Source: JAFALK01 sp036500605 (lineage in GTDB: Bacteria; Pseudomonadota; Gammaproteobacteria; Burkholderiales; Burkholderiaceae_C). From it: a DNA stretch of 64,000 nucleotides. The notes beneath the pieces were generated by a model, which made no database searches, was not told the DNA's origin, and saw only the letters and a program-made list of their open reading frames with translations. The DNA lies in NCBI GenBank assembly GCA_036500605.1, contig DASYBU010000005.1, forward strand, positions 331,716 through 395,715, in the 5' to 3' direction. The position numbers and the translations under genes are program-made. Shown here in pieces: positions 40,448-48,517 of the stretch; within the stretch, counting starts at the first letter, position 1, and every line of letters begins with the position of its first letter.

Positions 40448-41782
40448 TTATCGGTCGAGAGCCGGGCGCTTCGGGTTGAAGCGCCAGTCGGGAATCAAAT
40501 ATTGCATGGCCACGGCGTCGTCGCGCGCGCCCAGACCATGCTGTTTGTAGAGCTGATGGGCCTTCTCGACCTCGACCATGTCGAGCTCGACGCCCAGGCC
40601 CGGCTTCTTCGGCACCTGCACCTGGCCGTCGCGGATCTGCAGCGGCTCTTTGGTCAGGCGCTGGCCGTCCTGCCAGATCCAGTGCGTGTCGATTGCGGTG
40701 ACGCGGCCGGGCGCGGCGGCGCCGACATGCGTGAACATGGCCAGCGAAACGTCAAAGTGGTTGTTCGAATGCGAGCCCCAGGTCAGGCCCCAATCGCGGC
40801 AGGTCTGCGCCACGCGCACCGAGCCGGCCATCGTCCAGAAATGCGGGTCGGCCAGCGGGATGTCCACCGATTGAAGGGACAGCGCATGCGTGAGCTGGCG
40901 CCAGTCGGTCGCGATCATGTTGGTCGCCGTGGGCAGGCCGGTGGCGCGGCGAAACTCGGCCATCACCTCGCGGCCCGAGAAGCCGTCTTCCGCACCGCAG
41001 GGGTCCTCGGCATAGGCGATCACGCCGTGCATGTCTTGCATCAGGCGGATCGCATCCTTGAGCAGCCAGCCGCCGTTCGGATCGAGCGTGACGCGTGCCT
41101 CGGGAAAACGTTCATGCAGTGCGCGGATCGCTTCGACTTCTTCGTCGCCGCGCAGCACACCGCCCTTGAGCTTGAAGTCCTTGAAGCCGTAGCGCTCGTA
41201 GGTGGCTTCGGCCAGGCGCACGATGGCTTCGGGCGTCAGTGCGACTTCGTGGCGCAGGCGGGACCAGTCGTTGTCGGCGTCAGGTTCGCTGTCGTAGGGC
41301 AGATCGGTCTTGTTGCGATCACCCACGTAGAACAGATAACCGAGCATCTCGACGGCATCGCGCTGCTGGCCTTCGCCGAGCAGGGCCGCTACCGGAACGT
41401 TCAGATGCTGACCCAGCAGATCGAGCAGTGCCGACTCGATGGCCGTGACCGCGTGGATGGTGGTGCGCAGGTCAAAGGTCTGCTGGCCACGGCCGCCGGA
41501 ATCGCGGTCAGCGAACTGCTGCTGCACCGTGCGCAGCAAGCCTTGATGGGCGCCGATGGGCTGTCCGACGACGAGTGCGCCTGCATCCTCGAGCGTCTTG
41601 CGGATCTTCTCGCCGCCGGGCACTTCGCCCACGCCGGTGTTGCCGGCGCTGTCGGTCAGGATCAGCAGGTTGCGCGTGAAGAAGGGGCCGTGCGCGCCGC
41701 TCAGGTTGAGCAGCATGCTGTCGCGGCCCGCGACAGGGATCACGCGCAGGGCGGTGATCACCGGAGTGGAGGAACTGCTCAT
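40448..41782 (-). CDS. gudD: Glucarate dehydratase
   Basis: 444 residues of the enolase superfamily. The start TPVITALRVIPVAGRDSMLL and the barrel signatures KDFKLKGGVLRG (Lys base), TLDPNGGWLL (Mg-binding Asp), YAEDPCG (Glu), ATNMIATDW (Asn) and GSHSNNHFDVS (catalytic His) are those of GudD. It converts D-glucarate to 5-dehydro-4-deoxyglucarate. It lies 11 bp after kdgD on the minus strand, so they are co-transcribed from the kdgD promoter. Confidence 0.93.
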   Translation of the reverse strand: MSSSSTPVITALRVIPVAGRDSMLLNLSGAHGPFFTRNLLILTDSAGNTGVGEVPGGEKIRKTLEDAGALVVGQPIGAHQGLLRTVQQQFADRDSGGRGQQTFDLRTTIHAVTAIESALLDLLGQHLNVPVAALLGEGQQRDAVEMLGYLFYVGDRNKTDLPYDSEPDADNDWSRLRHEVALTPEAIVRLAEATYERYGFKDFKLKGGVLRGDEEVEAIRALHERFPEARVTLDPNGGWLLKDAIRLMQDMHGVIAYAEDPCGAEDGFSGREVMAEFRRATGLPTATNMIATDWRQLTHALSLQSVDIPLADPHFWTMAGSVRVAQTCRDWGLTWGSHSNNHFDVSLAMFTHVGAAAPGRVTAIDTHWIWQDGQRLTKEPLQIRDGQVQVPKKPGLGVELDMVEVEKAHQLYKQHGLGARDDAVAMQYLIPDWRFNPKRPALDR

Positions 41783-41793
41783 GCGAGCCTCTC

Positions 41794-42705
41794 TTACTGC
41801 GGGCCGAGCTTGGCGATCAGGGCACGCAGCTGCTCGACTTCAGCCGGCAGCATGTCCGACAGCGGCGGACGCACGGGGCCGGCGCCGTGCCCGACCAGCG
41901 TGGCGCCGGCCTTCACGATCGAGACCGCATAGCCTTCGCCCTGGTTGCGCAGCGCGATCAGCGGCAGGAAGAAATCGCGGATCAGGCGGTCGCAGGTGGC
42001 GGTGTCGCCGCTGGCATGAGCGCGGTAGAACTCCATCGCCGTCTTCGGGATGAAATTGAAGACCGCCGAGGAATAGACCGGGCAACCCATCGCCTTGTAC
42101 GCGCCCGCGAACAGCTCGGCCGTGGGCAGGCCGCCCAGATAGGCAAAGCGCTCGCCCAGGGTCTGGCGGATGGCGACGAACTTCTCGATGTCGCCGAAGC
42201 CGTCCTTGAAACCGATCAGGTTGGGGCAGCGCTCGGCCAGCACTTGCAGGCTGGCGGGCGTGAGCTTGCAGGCGCCGCGGTTGTAGACGATCACACCGAA
42301 CTTGACGCTCTTGCAGACGGCTTCCACATGCGCGACCAGGCCGGCCTGGCTGGCTTCGGTCAGGTAGTGTGGCAGCAGCAGGATGCCCTGCGCGCCGAGG
42401 CGCTCGGCCTCTTGTGCGTACTTGATCGCGAGCGAAGTGCCACCGCCGGCACCGGCAATGATCGGCGTGCGGCCGCGGCAGGTGTCGAGCGCGACCTTGA
42501 TCACCTCGCTGTACTCGCCCGGCTCGAGCGAGAAGAACTCACCCGTGCCACCGGCCGCGAACAGGGCCGAGGCACCGAAAGGCTGAAGCCACTCCAGGCG
42601 ATCGGCATAGGGCTTGGGGGCGAAACGCAGCTCGCTGTCGAAGTCCGTCAGAGGGAAGGACAGCAGGCCGGCTTGAAGCACGCTCTTGAGTTCTTGGGGC
42701 GACAT
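41794..42705 (-). CDS. kdgD: 5-dehydro-4-deoxyglucarate dehydratase
   Basis: 303 residues from ATG 42705; a frame extends further but this start gives the family N-terminus (MSPQELKSVLQAGLLSFPLTD). Dihydrodipicolinate-synthase fold: active-site Tyr in FGVIVYNRGAC, Schiff-base Lys in LIGFKDGFGD, and AGGTGEFFSLEPGEYS near the N-terminus. It dehydrates and decarboxylates the product of GudD/GarD to 2,5-dioxopentanoate. First gene of the minus-strand operon; an operator-like palindrome lies 49 bp upstream. Confidence 0.93.
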   Translation of the reverse strand: MSPQELKSVLQAGLLSFPLTDFDSELRFAPKPYADRLEWLQPFGASALFAAGGTGEFFSLEPGEYSEVIKVALDTCRGRTPIIAGAGGGTSLAIKYAQEAERLGAQGILLLPHYLTEASQAGLVAHVEAVCKSVKFGVIVYNRGACKLTPASLQVLAERCPNLIGFKDGFGDIEKFVAIRQTLGERFAYLGGLPTAELFAGAYKAMGCPVYSSAVFNFIPKTAMEFYRAHASGDTATCDRLIRDFFLPLIALRNQGEGYAVSIVKAGATLVGHGAGPVRPPLSDMLPAEVEQLRALIAKLGPQ

Positions 42706-42753
42706 GGGTGGGGCTCCGACGGGATGGTTTGAAGAAGAAGATTGGCTCAATTT

Positions 42754-42773
42754 GTTGTATGTCATCGTACAAC
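42754..42773. promoter_or_regulatory. GntR-type operator in front of kdgD
   Basis: GTTGTA-N8-TACAAC is a perfect 6-bp inverted repeat with the centre TGTCATCG. On the minus strand it reads AGTTGTACGATGAC, and the core AGTTGTACGA recurs at 43719-43728 in front of garD. The position, about 50 bp ahead of the kdgD start, suits repression by the adjacent FadR-family regulator. Confidence 0.65.
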
Positions 42774-42830
42774 TAAAATCAAGCCTGAACAAGATTGGGG
42801 TGACTACTTAGACACCCGCTTCGACACGCG

Positions 42831-42940
42831 AAGTCAATTTTTTACATGGATGAACAGGATGCACAGGATAAATACAAGACTGAATTGAATTCATCCTGTT
42901 CATCCTGTCTATCCATGTTCAACCTGTATTGAATTGACTT
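42831..42940. repeat. Dispersed palindromic element, copy 2 (long imperfect hairpin)
   Basis: Terminal arms AAGTCAATT (42831-42839) and AATTGACTT (42932-42940) are perfect. Inside, ACATGGATGAACAGGATG..CACAGGAT pairs with TCATCCTGTTCATCCTGT..ATCCATG, with a few mismatches, around a short AT-rich loop (ACTGAATTGAATTC). The GGATGAACAGGATG-type core is shared with the copy at 4611-4680. It lies 3 bp from the regulator's stop codon and may end its transcript. Confidence 0.75.
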
Positions 42941-42942
42941 GT

Positions 42943-43668
42943 TCAAGCCGGCTGCGCCTGCGTGCGGCGGCGTCGCTCGCGGCTGTTGCTCAGGTGCGTG
43001 CGCATGGCGGCGCGGGCGGCATCGGGATCCTGGCTGGTGATCGCGTCGAAGATGCTCTCATGCTCGCTGTTGACGCGGCGCAGATAGGCCAGGCGCTCGC
43101 TCTGCGCCGGGGCGGAAAGCTCGAGCCGGGCGCGCGGAATGATCTGGCTGCCCAGCGTCGCCATCAGCTCCATGAAGTGGCCGTTCTGGGTGGCGCGGGC
43201 GATCTCCTGGTGGAACTGGAAGTCGGCCGGGACCGAGTCTTCGGCGCTCTCGATGGCCTGGGCAAAGGCGTCGAGCGCGGTGCGCATAACAGCCAGGTTC
43301 GCCGGCGTGCGGCGCTGGGCGGCGAGGGCGGCGGCTTCGGTCTCGATGCCGATGCGCAGTTCCAGCACTGCGATCACATCCTGCAAGGTGCCGTACTGCT
43401 CGGGCGTGATCTTGAAGGCGGGGCCTTCACCGGGGCCCAGCACGAAAGTGCCGATGCCGTGGCGCGTGGCCACCAGGCCGCCCGCCTGCAGCTTGGAAAT
43501 CGCCTCGCGCACCACCGTGCGGCTGACCGCGAATTCGGCCATGATGTTGGCCTCGGTGGGCAGCTTGTCGCCCACGCGCAGGCGACCGTCACGGATGCGT
43601 TCACCCAGGCCGTCAACCAGCTCGAGAGCCAGGGTCCGGGGTCGGCGGCGCGGCGCGGTGGCGTGCAT
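42943..43668 (-). CDS. FadR-family (GntR/FCD) transcriptional regulator of the hexarate genes
   Basis: 241 residues. The N-terminal GntR wHTH includes RDGRLRVGDKLPTEANIMAE and VSRTVVREAISKLQAGGLV; the C-terminal FCD domain contains LELRIGIETEAAALAAQR and the metal-ligand histidines (FQFHQEIARAT; EHESIFDAI). It is placed between the kdgD operon and garD. Matching operator-like sites lie before both, so it is the likely hexarate-responsive repressor of this locus. Starts near an ATG at 43668; an internal start is not favoured. Confidence 0.88.
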   Translation of the reverse strand: MHATAPRRRPRTLALELVDGLGERIRDGRLRVGDKLPTEANIMAEFAVSRTVVREAISKLQAGGLVATRHGIGTFVLGPGEGPAFKITPEQYGTLQDVIAVLELRIGIETEAAALAAQRRTPANLAVMRTALDAFAQAIESAEDSVPADFQFHQEIARATQNGHFMELMATLGSQIIPRARLELSAPAQSERLAYLRRVNSEHESIFDAITSQDPDAARAAMRTHLSNSRERRRRTQAQPA

Positions 43669-43718
43669 GGTTAAGTAGTTTCCCTAGAGTTCAGGACGGC
43701 TTTGCCGCCTACATTTCA

Positions 43719-43732
43719 AGTTGTACGACAAC
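43719..43732. promoter_or_regulatory. GntR-type operator in front of garD
   Basis: AGTTGTACGACAAC carries the same AGTTGTACGA core as the reverse strand of the site at 42754-42773. It lies 43 bp ahead of the preferred garD start (43775) and 51 bp outside the regulator's own start (43668), so one protein could control garD and itself. A second, partial half-site (GACGTAC) follows at about 43738. Confidence 0.55.
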
Positions 43733-43774
43733 GCGATGACGTACAGCACCCGTGAACTGTACCAAGATCCCGAC

Positions 43775-45358
43775 ATGAATCCAATGCGACCTCCCCTGAC
43801 GATCCGCATGCACGCCGACGACAACGTCGCGATCGTGGCCAACGACGGCGGCCTGGCCGAAGGCACGCAACTGCCCGAAGGCGTGCCCGGTGCCGGCCTG
43901 GTGCTGCGAGACAAGGTGCCGCAAGGCCACAAGGTCGCGCTCAGCGACATCGCCGAGGGCGCGGTGGTGCGGCGCTACAACGTGCCCATCGGGTATGCGC
44001 TCAAACCGATCGCGGCCGGCAGCTGGGTGCATGAGCGCCTGTTGAAGATGCCGGCAGCGCGCGCGCTCGAGGGCCTGCCGATGGCGACGGTGCGCCCGCC
44101 CGCGCAGGAGCCGCTGAGTGGCTACACCTTCGAGGGCTATCGCAATGCCGATGGCTCGGTCGGCACGCGCAACATCCTGGCCATCACCACGACCGTGCAA
44201 TGCGTGGCCGGCGTGGTGGCGCAGGCCGTGGCGCGCATCAAGGCCGAGCTGTTGCCGCTGTATCCGCATGTGGACGACGTGATTGGTCTGGAACACAGCT
44301 ACGGCTGCGGCGTGGCGATCGACGCGCCCGACGCGATCATCCCGATCCGCACGCTGAAGAACATCTCGCTCAATCCCAATTTCGGCGGCGAGGTGATGGT
44401 GGTGAGCCTGGGCTGCGAGAAGCTGCAACCGGCGCGGCTGCTGCCGCCGGGCTCCTTCCCGATCACCGACGAGCGCGATGCTTCAGCGGGACCCGAAACC
44501 GTGTGCCTGCAGGACGACCATCACGTGGGCTTCATGTCGATGCTCGATGACATCCTGCAGAGCGCCAAGCCGCATCTGGAGCGCTTGAACGCGCGCCGCC
44601 GCGAGAGCGTGCCGGCCAGCGAGCTGGTGCTCGGCGTGCAATGCGGCGGCAGCGATGCCTTCTCGGGCGTGACCGCCAATCCGGCCGTCGGCTATTGCAC
44701 CGATCTGCTGGTGCGCGCGGGTGCCACCGTGATGTTCAGCGAGAACACCGAAGTGCGCGATGCCGTAGAGCAACTGACCAGTCGCGCGGCCGATACCCAG
44801 GTGGCCGAAGCCATCGTGCGCGAGCTCGGTTGGTATGACAACTATCTCGACCGCGGCCGTGTTGATCGCTCGGCCAACACCACGCCGGGCAACAAGGCCG
44901 GCGGGCTCTCCAACATCGCCGAGAAGGCGATGGGCTCGATCATCAAGAGCGGCAGCGTGCCGATCTCGCATGTGCTGGCGCCCGGCGAAAAGCTGCGCCG
45001 CGATCAGCGCGGCCTCGTCTACGCGGCCACGCCGGCCAGCGACTTCATCTGCGGCACGCTGCAACTGGCCGCGGGCATGAACCTGCATGTCTTTACCACC
45101 GGCCGCGGCACGCCTTACGGCCTCGCCGAATGCCCAGTCGTGAAGGTCGCCACGCGCAGCGATCTGGCGCGTCGCTGGCATGACCTGATGGACGTGAACG
45201 CCGGCCGCATCGCCGATGGCGAGGCCACGATCGAGGAAACCGGCTGGGAGCTGTTCCGCCTCCTGCTCGATGTGGCCAGCGGCCGCAAGAAAACCTGGGC
45301 CGAGCATTGGAAGCTGCACAACGCGCTGGTCCTGTTCAACCCGGCGCCGGTGACCTGA
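43775..45358 (+). CDS. garD: Galactarate dehydratase
   Basis: 527 residues from ATG 43775 (MNPMRPPLTIRMHADDNVAI), close to the 523 of E. coli GarD; starts at 43721 (TTG) and 43736 (ATG) are in frame but fall within or close to the operator. UxaA-type domains show LEHSYGCGVAIDAPDAIIP, VVSLGCEKLQP, GVQCGGSDAFSGVTANPA and GLSNIAEKAMGSIIKSG. It converts galactarate to 5-dehydro-4-deoxyglucarate, the substrate of KdgD encoded across the regulator. Ordinary glucarate and galactarate degradation is therefore complete. Confidence 0.92.
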   Translation: MNPMRPPLTIRMHADDNVAIVANDGGLAEGTQLPEGVPGAGLVLRDKVPQGHKVALSDIAEGAVVRRYNVPIGYALKPIAAGSWVHERLLKMPAARALEGLPMATVRPPAQEPLSGYTFEGYRNADGSVGTRNILAITTTVQCVAGVVAQAVARIKAELLPLYPHVDDVIGLEHSYGCGVAIDAPDAIIPIRTLKNISLNPNFGGEVMVVSLGCEKLQPARLLPPGSFPITDERDASAGPETVCLQDDHHVGFMSMLDDILQSAKPHLERLNARRRESVPASELVLGVQCGGSDAFSGVTANPAVGYCTDLLVRAGATVMFSENTEVRDAVEQLTSRAADTQVAEAIVRELGWYDNYLDRGRVDRSANTTPGNKAGGLSNIAEKAMGSIIKSGSVPISHVLAPGEKLRRDQRGLVYAATPASDFICGTLQLAAGMNLHVFTTGRGTPYGLAECPVVKVATRSDLARRWHDLMDVNAGRIADGEATIEETGWELFRLLLDVASGRKKTWAEHWKLHNALVLFNPAPVT

Positions 45359-45379
45359 TCGGCCGCTCGCGTCGGTCGA

Positions 45380-46753
45380 TTACTTTTTCTTGACCGGCCG
45401 CGTCCAGCCGTTGATGGCCACCTGCTTGCCTCGCGCCACCGCCAGCGAGCCGGCTTCGACCGCCTTGGTGATCGTCGAGCCGCCGCCGATGGTGGCGCCC
45501 GCGCCGATCTCGACCGGCGCGACCAGCACGCAGTTGGAACCGACATGCACATCGGCGCCGATCACGGTGCGGTGCTTGTTGGCACCGTCGTAGTTGGCCG
45601 TGATCGAACCGGCGCCGTAGTTGACGCGCTCGCCGACCGTGGCATCGCCGAGATAGGCGAGGTGGTTGGCCTTGGCGCCGTTGGCGAGCGTCGAGTTCTT
45701 GACCTCGACGAAGTTGCCGATGTGGACCTCGGCGCCTAACTGAGCGCCTGGACGCAGCCGTGCGAAGGGGCCGATCAGCGAACCTTCACCGACGCTGGCG
45801 CCTTGCTTCTCGCCGTCGATGTGGGTGAACTCATGGATGCGCGCGTTTGCTGCAATGCTCACATTGCGGACAACGCAATTGGCGCCGATGCGCACGCCGT
45901 CGCCGAGGCTGACCCGGCCTTCAAACACGCAGTTGACGTCGATCTCGACATCCTGGCCGCAACTGAGCGTCCCGCGCAGATCAAAGCGCGACGGGTCGGC
46001 CATGCGCACGCCGGCTTCCATCAGGGCATTGGCCTGGTCGCGCTGGAAGCGACGCTCCAACTCGGCCAGTTGCAGCGGGCTGTTGACGCCCAGCACCTCG
46101 GTCTCGCTCTGCGCCTTCACGCCGACCACGGACACGCCTTCGGCCACGGCCATCGCGACGATGTCGGTCAGGTAGAACTCGCCCTGGGCGTTGTTGTTCT
46201 TCAACTGGCCGACCCAGCGCTTGAGCGCCTGCGTGGGCGCGGCCATGATGCCGGTGTAGCACTCGCGGATCTGCCCTTGTTCCGGTGTCGCGTCCTTGTG
46301 CTCGACGATGCCCTTGATCGCTTCGCCGTCGCGGATGATGCGGCCATAACCCGTTGGGTCGGCGTAGTCGATCGTCAGCAGCACGAGCTTCGCGCCGCCG
46401 CTGGCTTGCACGAGCGCTTGAGTGGTGGCGGTGGCGATCAAGGGCGTGTCGCCGCTGAGGATCAGCGTGCTGCCTTCAGCGTCGCCGAGCACCGGCACGC
46501 ATTGCTGGATCGCATGGCCGGTGCCCAGCTGCGGCATCTGGCGCACGAACTGCGCCGCGGAGCCGACCGCTTCCTCCACGGTTTCGGCGCCGTGGCCGGT
46601 GATGACGATGCAGCGTTCGGCCTTCAGCGGCCCGGTGCTGTCGATCACGTGTTGGAGAAGAGCTCGACCGCCCAGCTTGTGCAGCACCTTGGGCAGGCTC
46701 GATTTCATCCGCGTGCCCTTGCCCGCGGCCATGATGACAATGTTCAGCGCCAT
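45380..46753 (-). CDS. glmU: Bifunctional GlcNAc-1-phosphate uridyltransferase / glucosamine-1-phosphate acetyltransferase
   Basis: 457 residues. N-terminal pyrophosphorylase domain: MAAGKGTRMKSSLPKVLHK (residues 8-26), then PQLGTGHAIQQC and LILSGDTPLI. C-terminal left-handed beta-helix with hexapeptide repeats includes VFEGRVSLGDGVRIGANCVV, catalytic-site text YGAGSITANYDG and the end RPVKKK. It makes UDP-GlcNAc for peptidoglycan and LPS. The start has no Shine-Dalgarno: a terminator's T-run ends 3 nt upstream (46757-46781). It converges with garD. Confidence 0.95.
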   Translation of the reverse strand: MALNIVIMAAGKGTRMKSSLPKVLHKLGGRALLQHVIDSTGPLKAERCIVITGHGAETVEEAVGSAAQFVRQMPQLGTGHAIQQCVPVLGDAEGSTLILSGDTPLIATATTQALVQASGGAKLVLLTIDYADPTGYGRIIRDGEAIKGIVEHKDATPEQGQIRECYTGIMAAPTQALKRWVGQLKNNNAQGEFYLTDIVAMAVAEGVSVVGVKAQSETEVLGVNSPLQLAELERRFQRDQANALMEAGVRMADPSRFDLRGTLSCGQDVEIDVNCVFEGRVSLGDGVRIGANCVVRNVSIAANARIHEFTHIDGEKQGASVGEGSLIGPFARLRPGAQLGAEVHIGNFVEVKNSTLANGAKANHLAYLGDATVGERVNYGAGSITANYDGANKHRTVIGADVHVGSNCVLVAPVEIGAGATIGGGSTITKAVEAGSLAVARGKQVAINGWTRPVKKK

Positions 46754-46756
46754 GAG

Positions 46757-46781
46757 GAAAAAAGCCCGGCGAGGCCGGGCG
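46757..46781 (-). terminator. Rho-independent terminator immediately upstream of glmU
   Basis: On the minus strand GCCCGGC-CT-CGCCGGGC is followed by six T, then CCTCATG, where ATG is the glmU start. It can end the DUF4136 lipoprotein transcript and would also sit inside the glmU leader if the promoter is upstream. Confidence 0.75.
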
Positions 46782-46817
46782 TTGGTTAGCTTCGTGGCGC
46801 GATTATCACGGGCTCAC

Positions 46818-46880
46818 GAGCAAATGTGGCTTTGCCACTTTGCTCATCCCCCTCGGGGGGGCGGACGACGTATTTCGTCG
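46818..46880. repeat. Pair of small hairpins in the glmU-DUF4136 gap
   Basis: GAGCAAATGTGGC (46818-46830) pairs imperfectly with GCCACTTTGCTC (46834-46845), and CGACG-TATTT-CGTCG (46866-46880) is a perfect 5-bp stem. CCCCCTCGGGGGG lies between them. It is probably a REP-type intergenic element. Confidence 0.5.
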
Positions 46881-46891
46881 GCCTTGGGGGC

Positions 46892-47521
46892 CTATTTGGC
46901 GGGTGTTGGTGTGCGCCCCGGCATGGTCACGCTGACACGGTGCGGCTTGCCCTCGGTCTTGGGGAATTCGGCCAGCGCGGCGAGGAACAGCGCCTTGGGC
47001 AACTCGTCATCACCCATGGTGATACCGTCGTTGCAGGCATGCGCCTCGTAAAGCGGCTTGCCCGATTTGCGCTCGCGCAGCAGCACGGCCGCTTCGCGGT
47101 AGTAGCGCACATCGCGATAGCCCCAGGGGTAAGGGCCAGGGCCACCCCACCAGGCACCGCCGCGGCGCCAGTAGCCGAAGCCAGCATGCCAGCGCCACCA
47201 CAGCGGATCGTCCCACGGGGCGGCTTCGTTGATGCCGTAGCGCATGCCGAGGGCCACGGTCACATCGGCCTCCGCGCCTTCCGCAGCGGGCCTGAGGCCG
47301 GCGCGTTCCAGCGCTTCGCGCGCCGCATCTTCAAGAGCACCCTGCGTCTTGGATTTCTCCTGCGAGGGCAGCCGCTCGAAGCTGTAGGTGCCGCCGGTTC
47401 GATCGGCCGGCCAGTCACCGAAGCTGGAGACGTCAGCGGTGACGTTGTAGGGGCCGGTGCAAGCAGCGAGGCCCAGGAAAGGCAGGGCGCCGAGGCCCAG
47501 CACGAGATGACGACGTTCCAT
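46892..47521 (-). CDS. DUF4136 lipoprotein
   Basis: 209 residues from ATG 47521. The lipobox (GLGALPFLGLAACTG) suggests an outer-membrane or periplasmic lipoprotein. The DUF4136-type start (YNVTADVSSFGDWP) and a Gly/Trp-rich central stretch (WWRWHAGFGYWRRGGAWWGG) are typical. Next comes REAAVLLRERKSGKPLYEAH and the end VSVTMPGRTPTPAK. Function unknown; stress or envelope-related in other bacteria. It ends ahead of the glmU terminator. Confidence 0.75.
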   Translation of the reverse strand: MERRHLVLGLGALPFLGLAACTGPYNVTADVSSFGDWPADRTGGTYSFERLPSQEKSKTQGALEDAAREALERAGLRPAAEGAEADVTVALGMRYGINEAAPWDDPLWWRWHAGFGYWRRGGAWWGGPGPYPWGYRDVRYYREAAVLLRERKSGKPLYEAHACNDGITMGDDELPKALFLAALAEFPKTEGKPHRVSVTMPGRTPTPAK

Positions 47522-47589
47522 GGCGGTCTCCGATCTTGAGTGACTGCGTGCAGTCATTGTGGCCCGGAGTTGTTACCCGCGTGCAAAGC

Positions 47590-48513
47590 TCAGTTGCGCG
47601 TCAGTTGAATGACAGATGAAGGGGCCGGCGTGCCGCAGGCTTCGTCCTCATCAAACGCAATATCGCCGCCCTCGACCGGCGCGCCCGTGGCCTTGATCGA
47701 GGTGAACGGGAAGAGCTTCTTGTCCATCATGTGCGAGGGCACGATATTGCCCATCGCGGTGAACATGTTCTCGATGCGGCCGGGGAACTTCTTGTCCCAG
47801 TCGTTGAGCATGGCCTTGACCTGCACGCGCTGCAGGTTTTCCTGGCTGCCGCAGAGGTTGCACGGAATGATCGGGAACTCGCGATGCGCGGACCAGGCGG
47901 CCAGATCGGGCTCGCGCACATAGGCCAGCGGGCGGATCACCACGTTCTTGCCGTCGTCGCTCACCAGCTTGGGCGGCATGCCCTTCATGCGGCTGCCGAA
48001 GAACATGTTCAGGAACAGCGTGGTGACGATGTCGTCGCGATGATGGCCGAGCGCGATCTTCGTGCAACCTAACTCTTCAGCCACACGGTAGAGGATGCCG
48101 CGGCGCAGGCGCGAGCACAGGCTGCACGTCGTCTTGCCTTCGGGGATCAGACGCTTGACGATCGAGTAGGTGTCCTGCGTCTCGATGTGGAAAGGAACGC
48201 CGCGTTCCTTCAGGTAGTTGGGCAGGATCTCGTCGGGGAAACCGGGCTGCTTCTGGTCGAGGTTCACCGCGATCAATTCGAACTTGATCGGTGCGCGCTG
48301 CTGCAGGTTGAGCAGGATGTCGAGCATCGAGTAGCTGTCCTTGCCACCGGACAGGCAGACCATGACCTTGTCGCCGTCTTCGATCATGTTGAAGTCGGTG
48401 ATCGCGTGGCCGACCTGGCGATGCAGGCGCTTCGAGAGCTTGTTGATTTCATGCGCTGCCTTCTTCTCGGCAGCTTTGGCTTCGGCTTCAGGGGAGAGGA
48501 GTTCGATCGTCAT
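47590..48513 (-). CDS. ttcA: tRNA 2-thiocytidine(32) synthetase
   Basis: 307 residues from ATG 48513. The PP-loop SGGKDS is at residues 55-60, two Cys pairs (TTCSLCSRLRRG with C130 and C133; IIPCNLCGSQENLQR) bind the iron-sulfur cluster, and DFNMIEDGDKVMVCL is typical. TtcA thiolates C32 of several tRNAs. It lies 4 bp after the FAD-FolB fusion gene on the same strand, a common ttcA-folB pairing. Confidence 0.95.
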   Translation of the reverse strand: MTIELLSPEAEAKAAEKKAAHEINKLSKRLHRQVGHAITDFNMIEDGDKVMVCLSGGKDSYSMLDILLNLQQRAPIKFELIAVNLDQKQPGFPDEILPNYLKERGVPFHIETQDTYSIVKRLIPEGKTTCSLCSRLRRGILYRVAEELGCTKIALGHHRDDIVTTLFLNMFFGSRMKGMPPKLVSDDGKNVVIRPLAYVREPDLAAWSAHREFPIIPCNLCGSQENLQRVQVKAMLNDWDKKFPGRIENMFTAMGNIVPSHMMDKKLFPFTSIKATGAPVEGGDIAFDEDEACGTPAPSSVIQLTRN

Positions 48514-48517
48514 GGTG

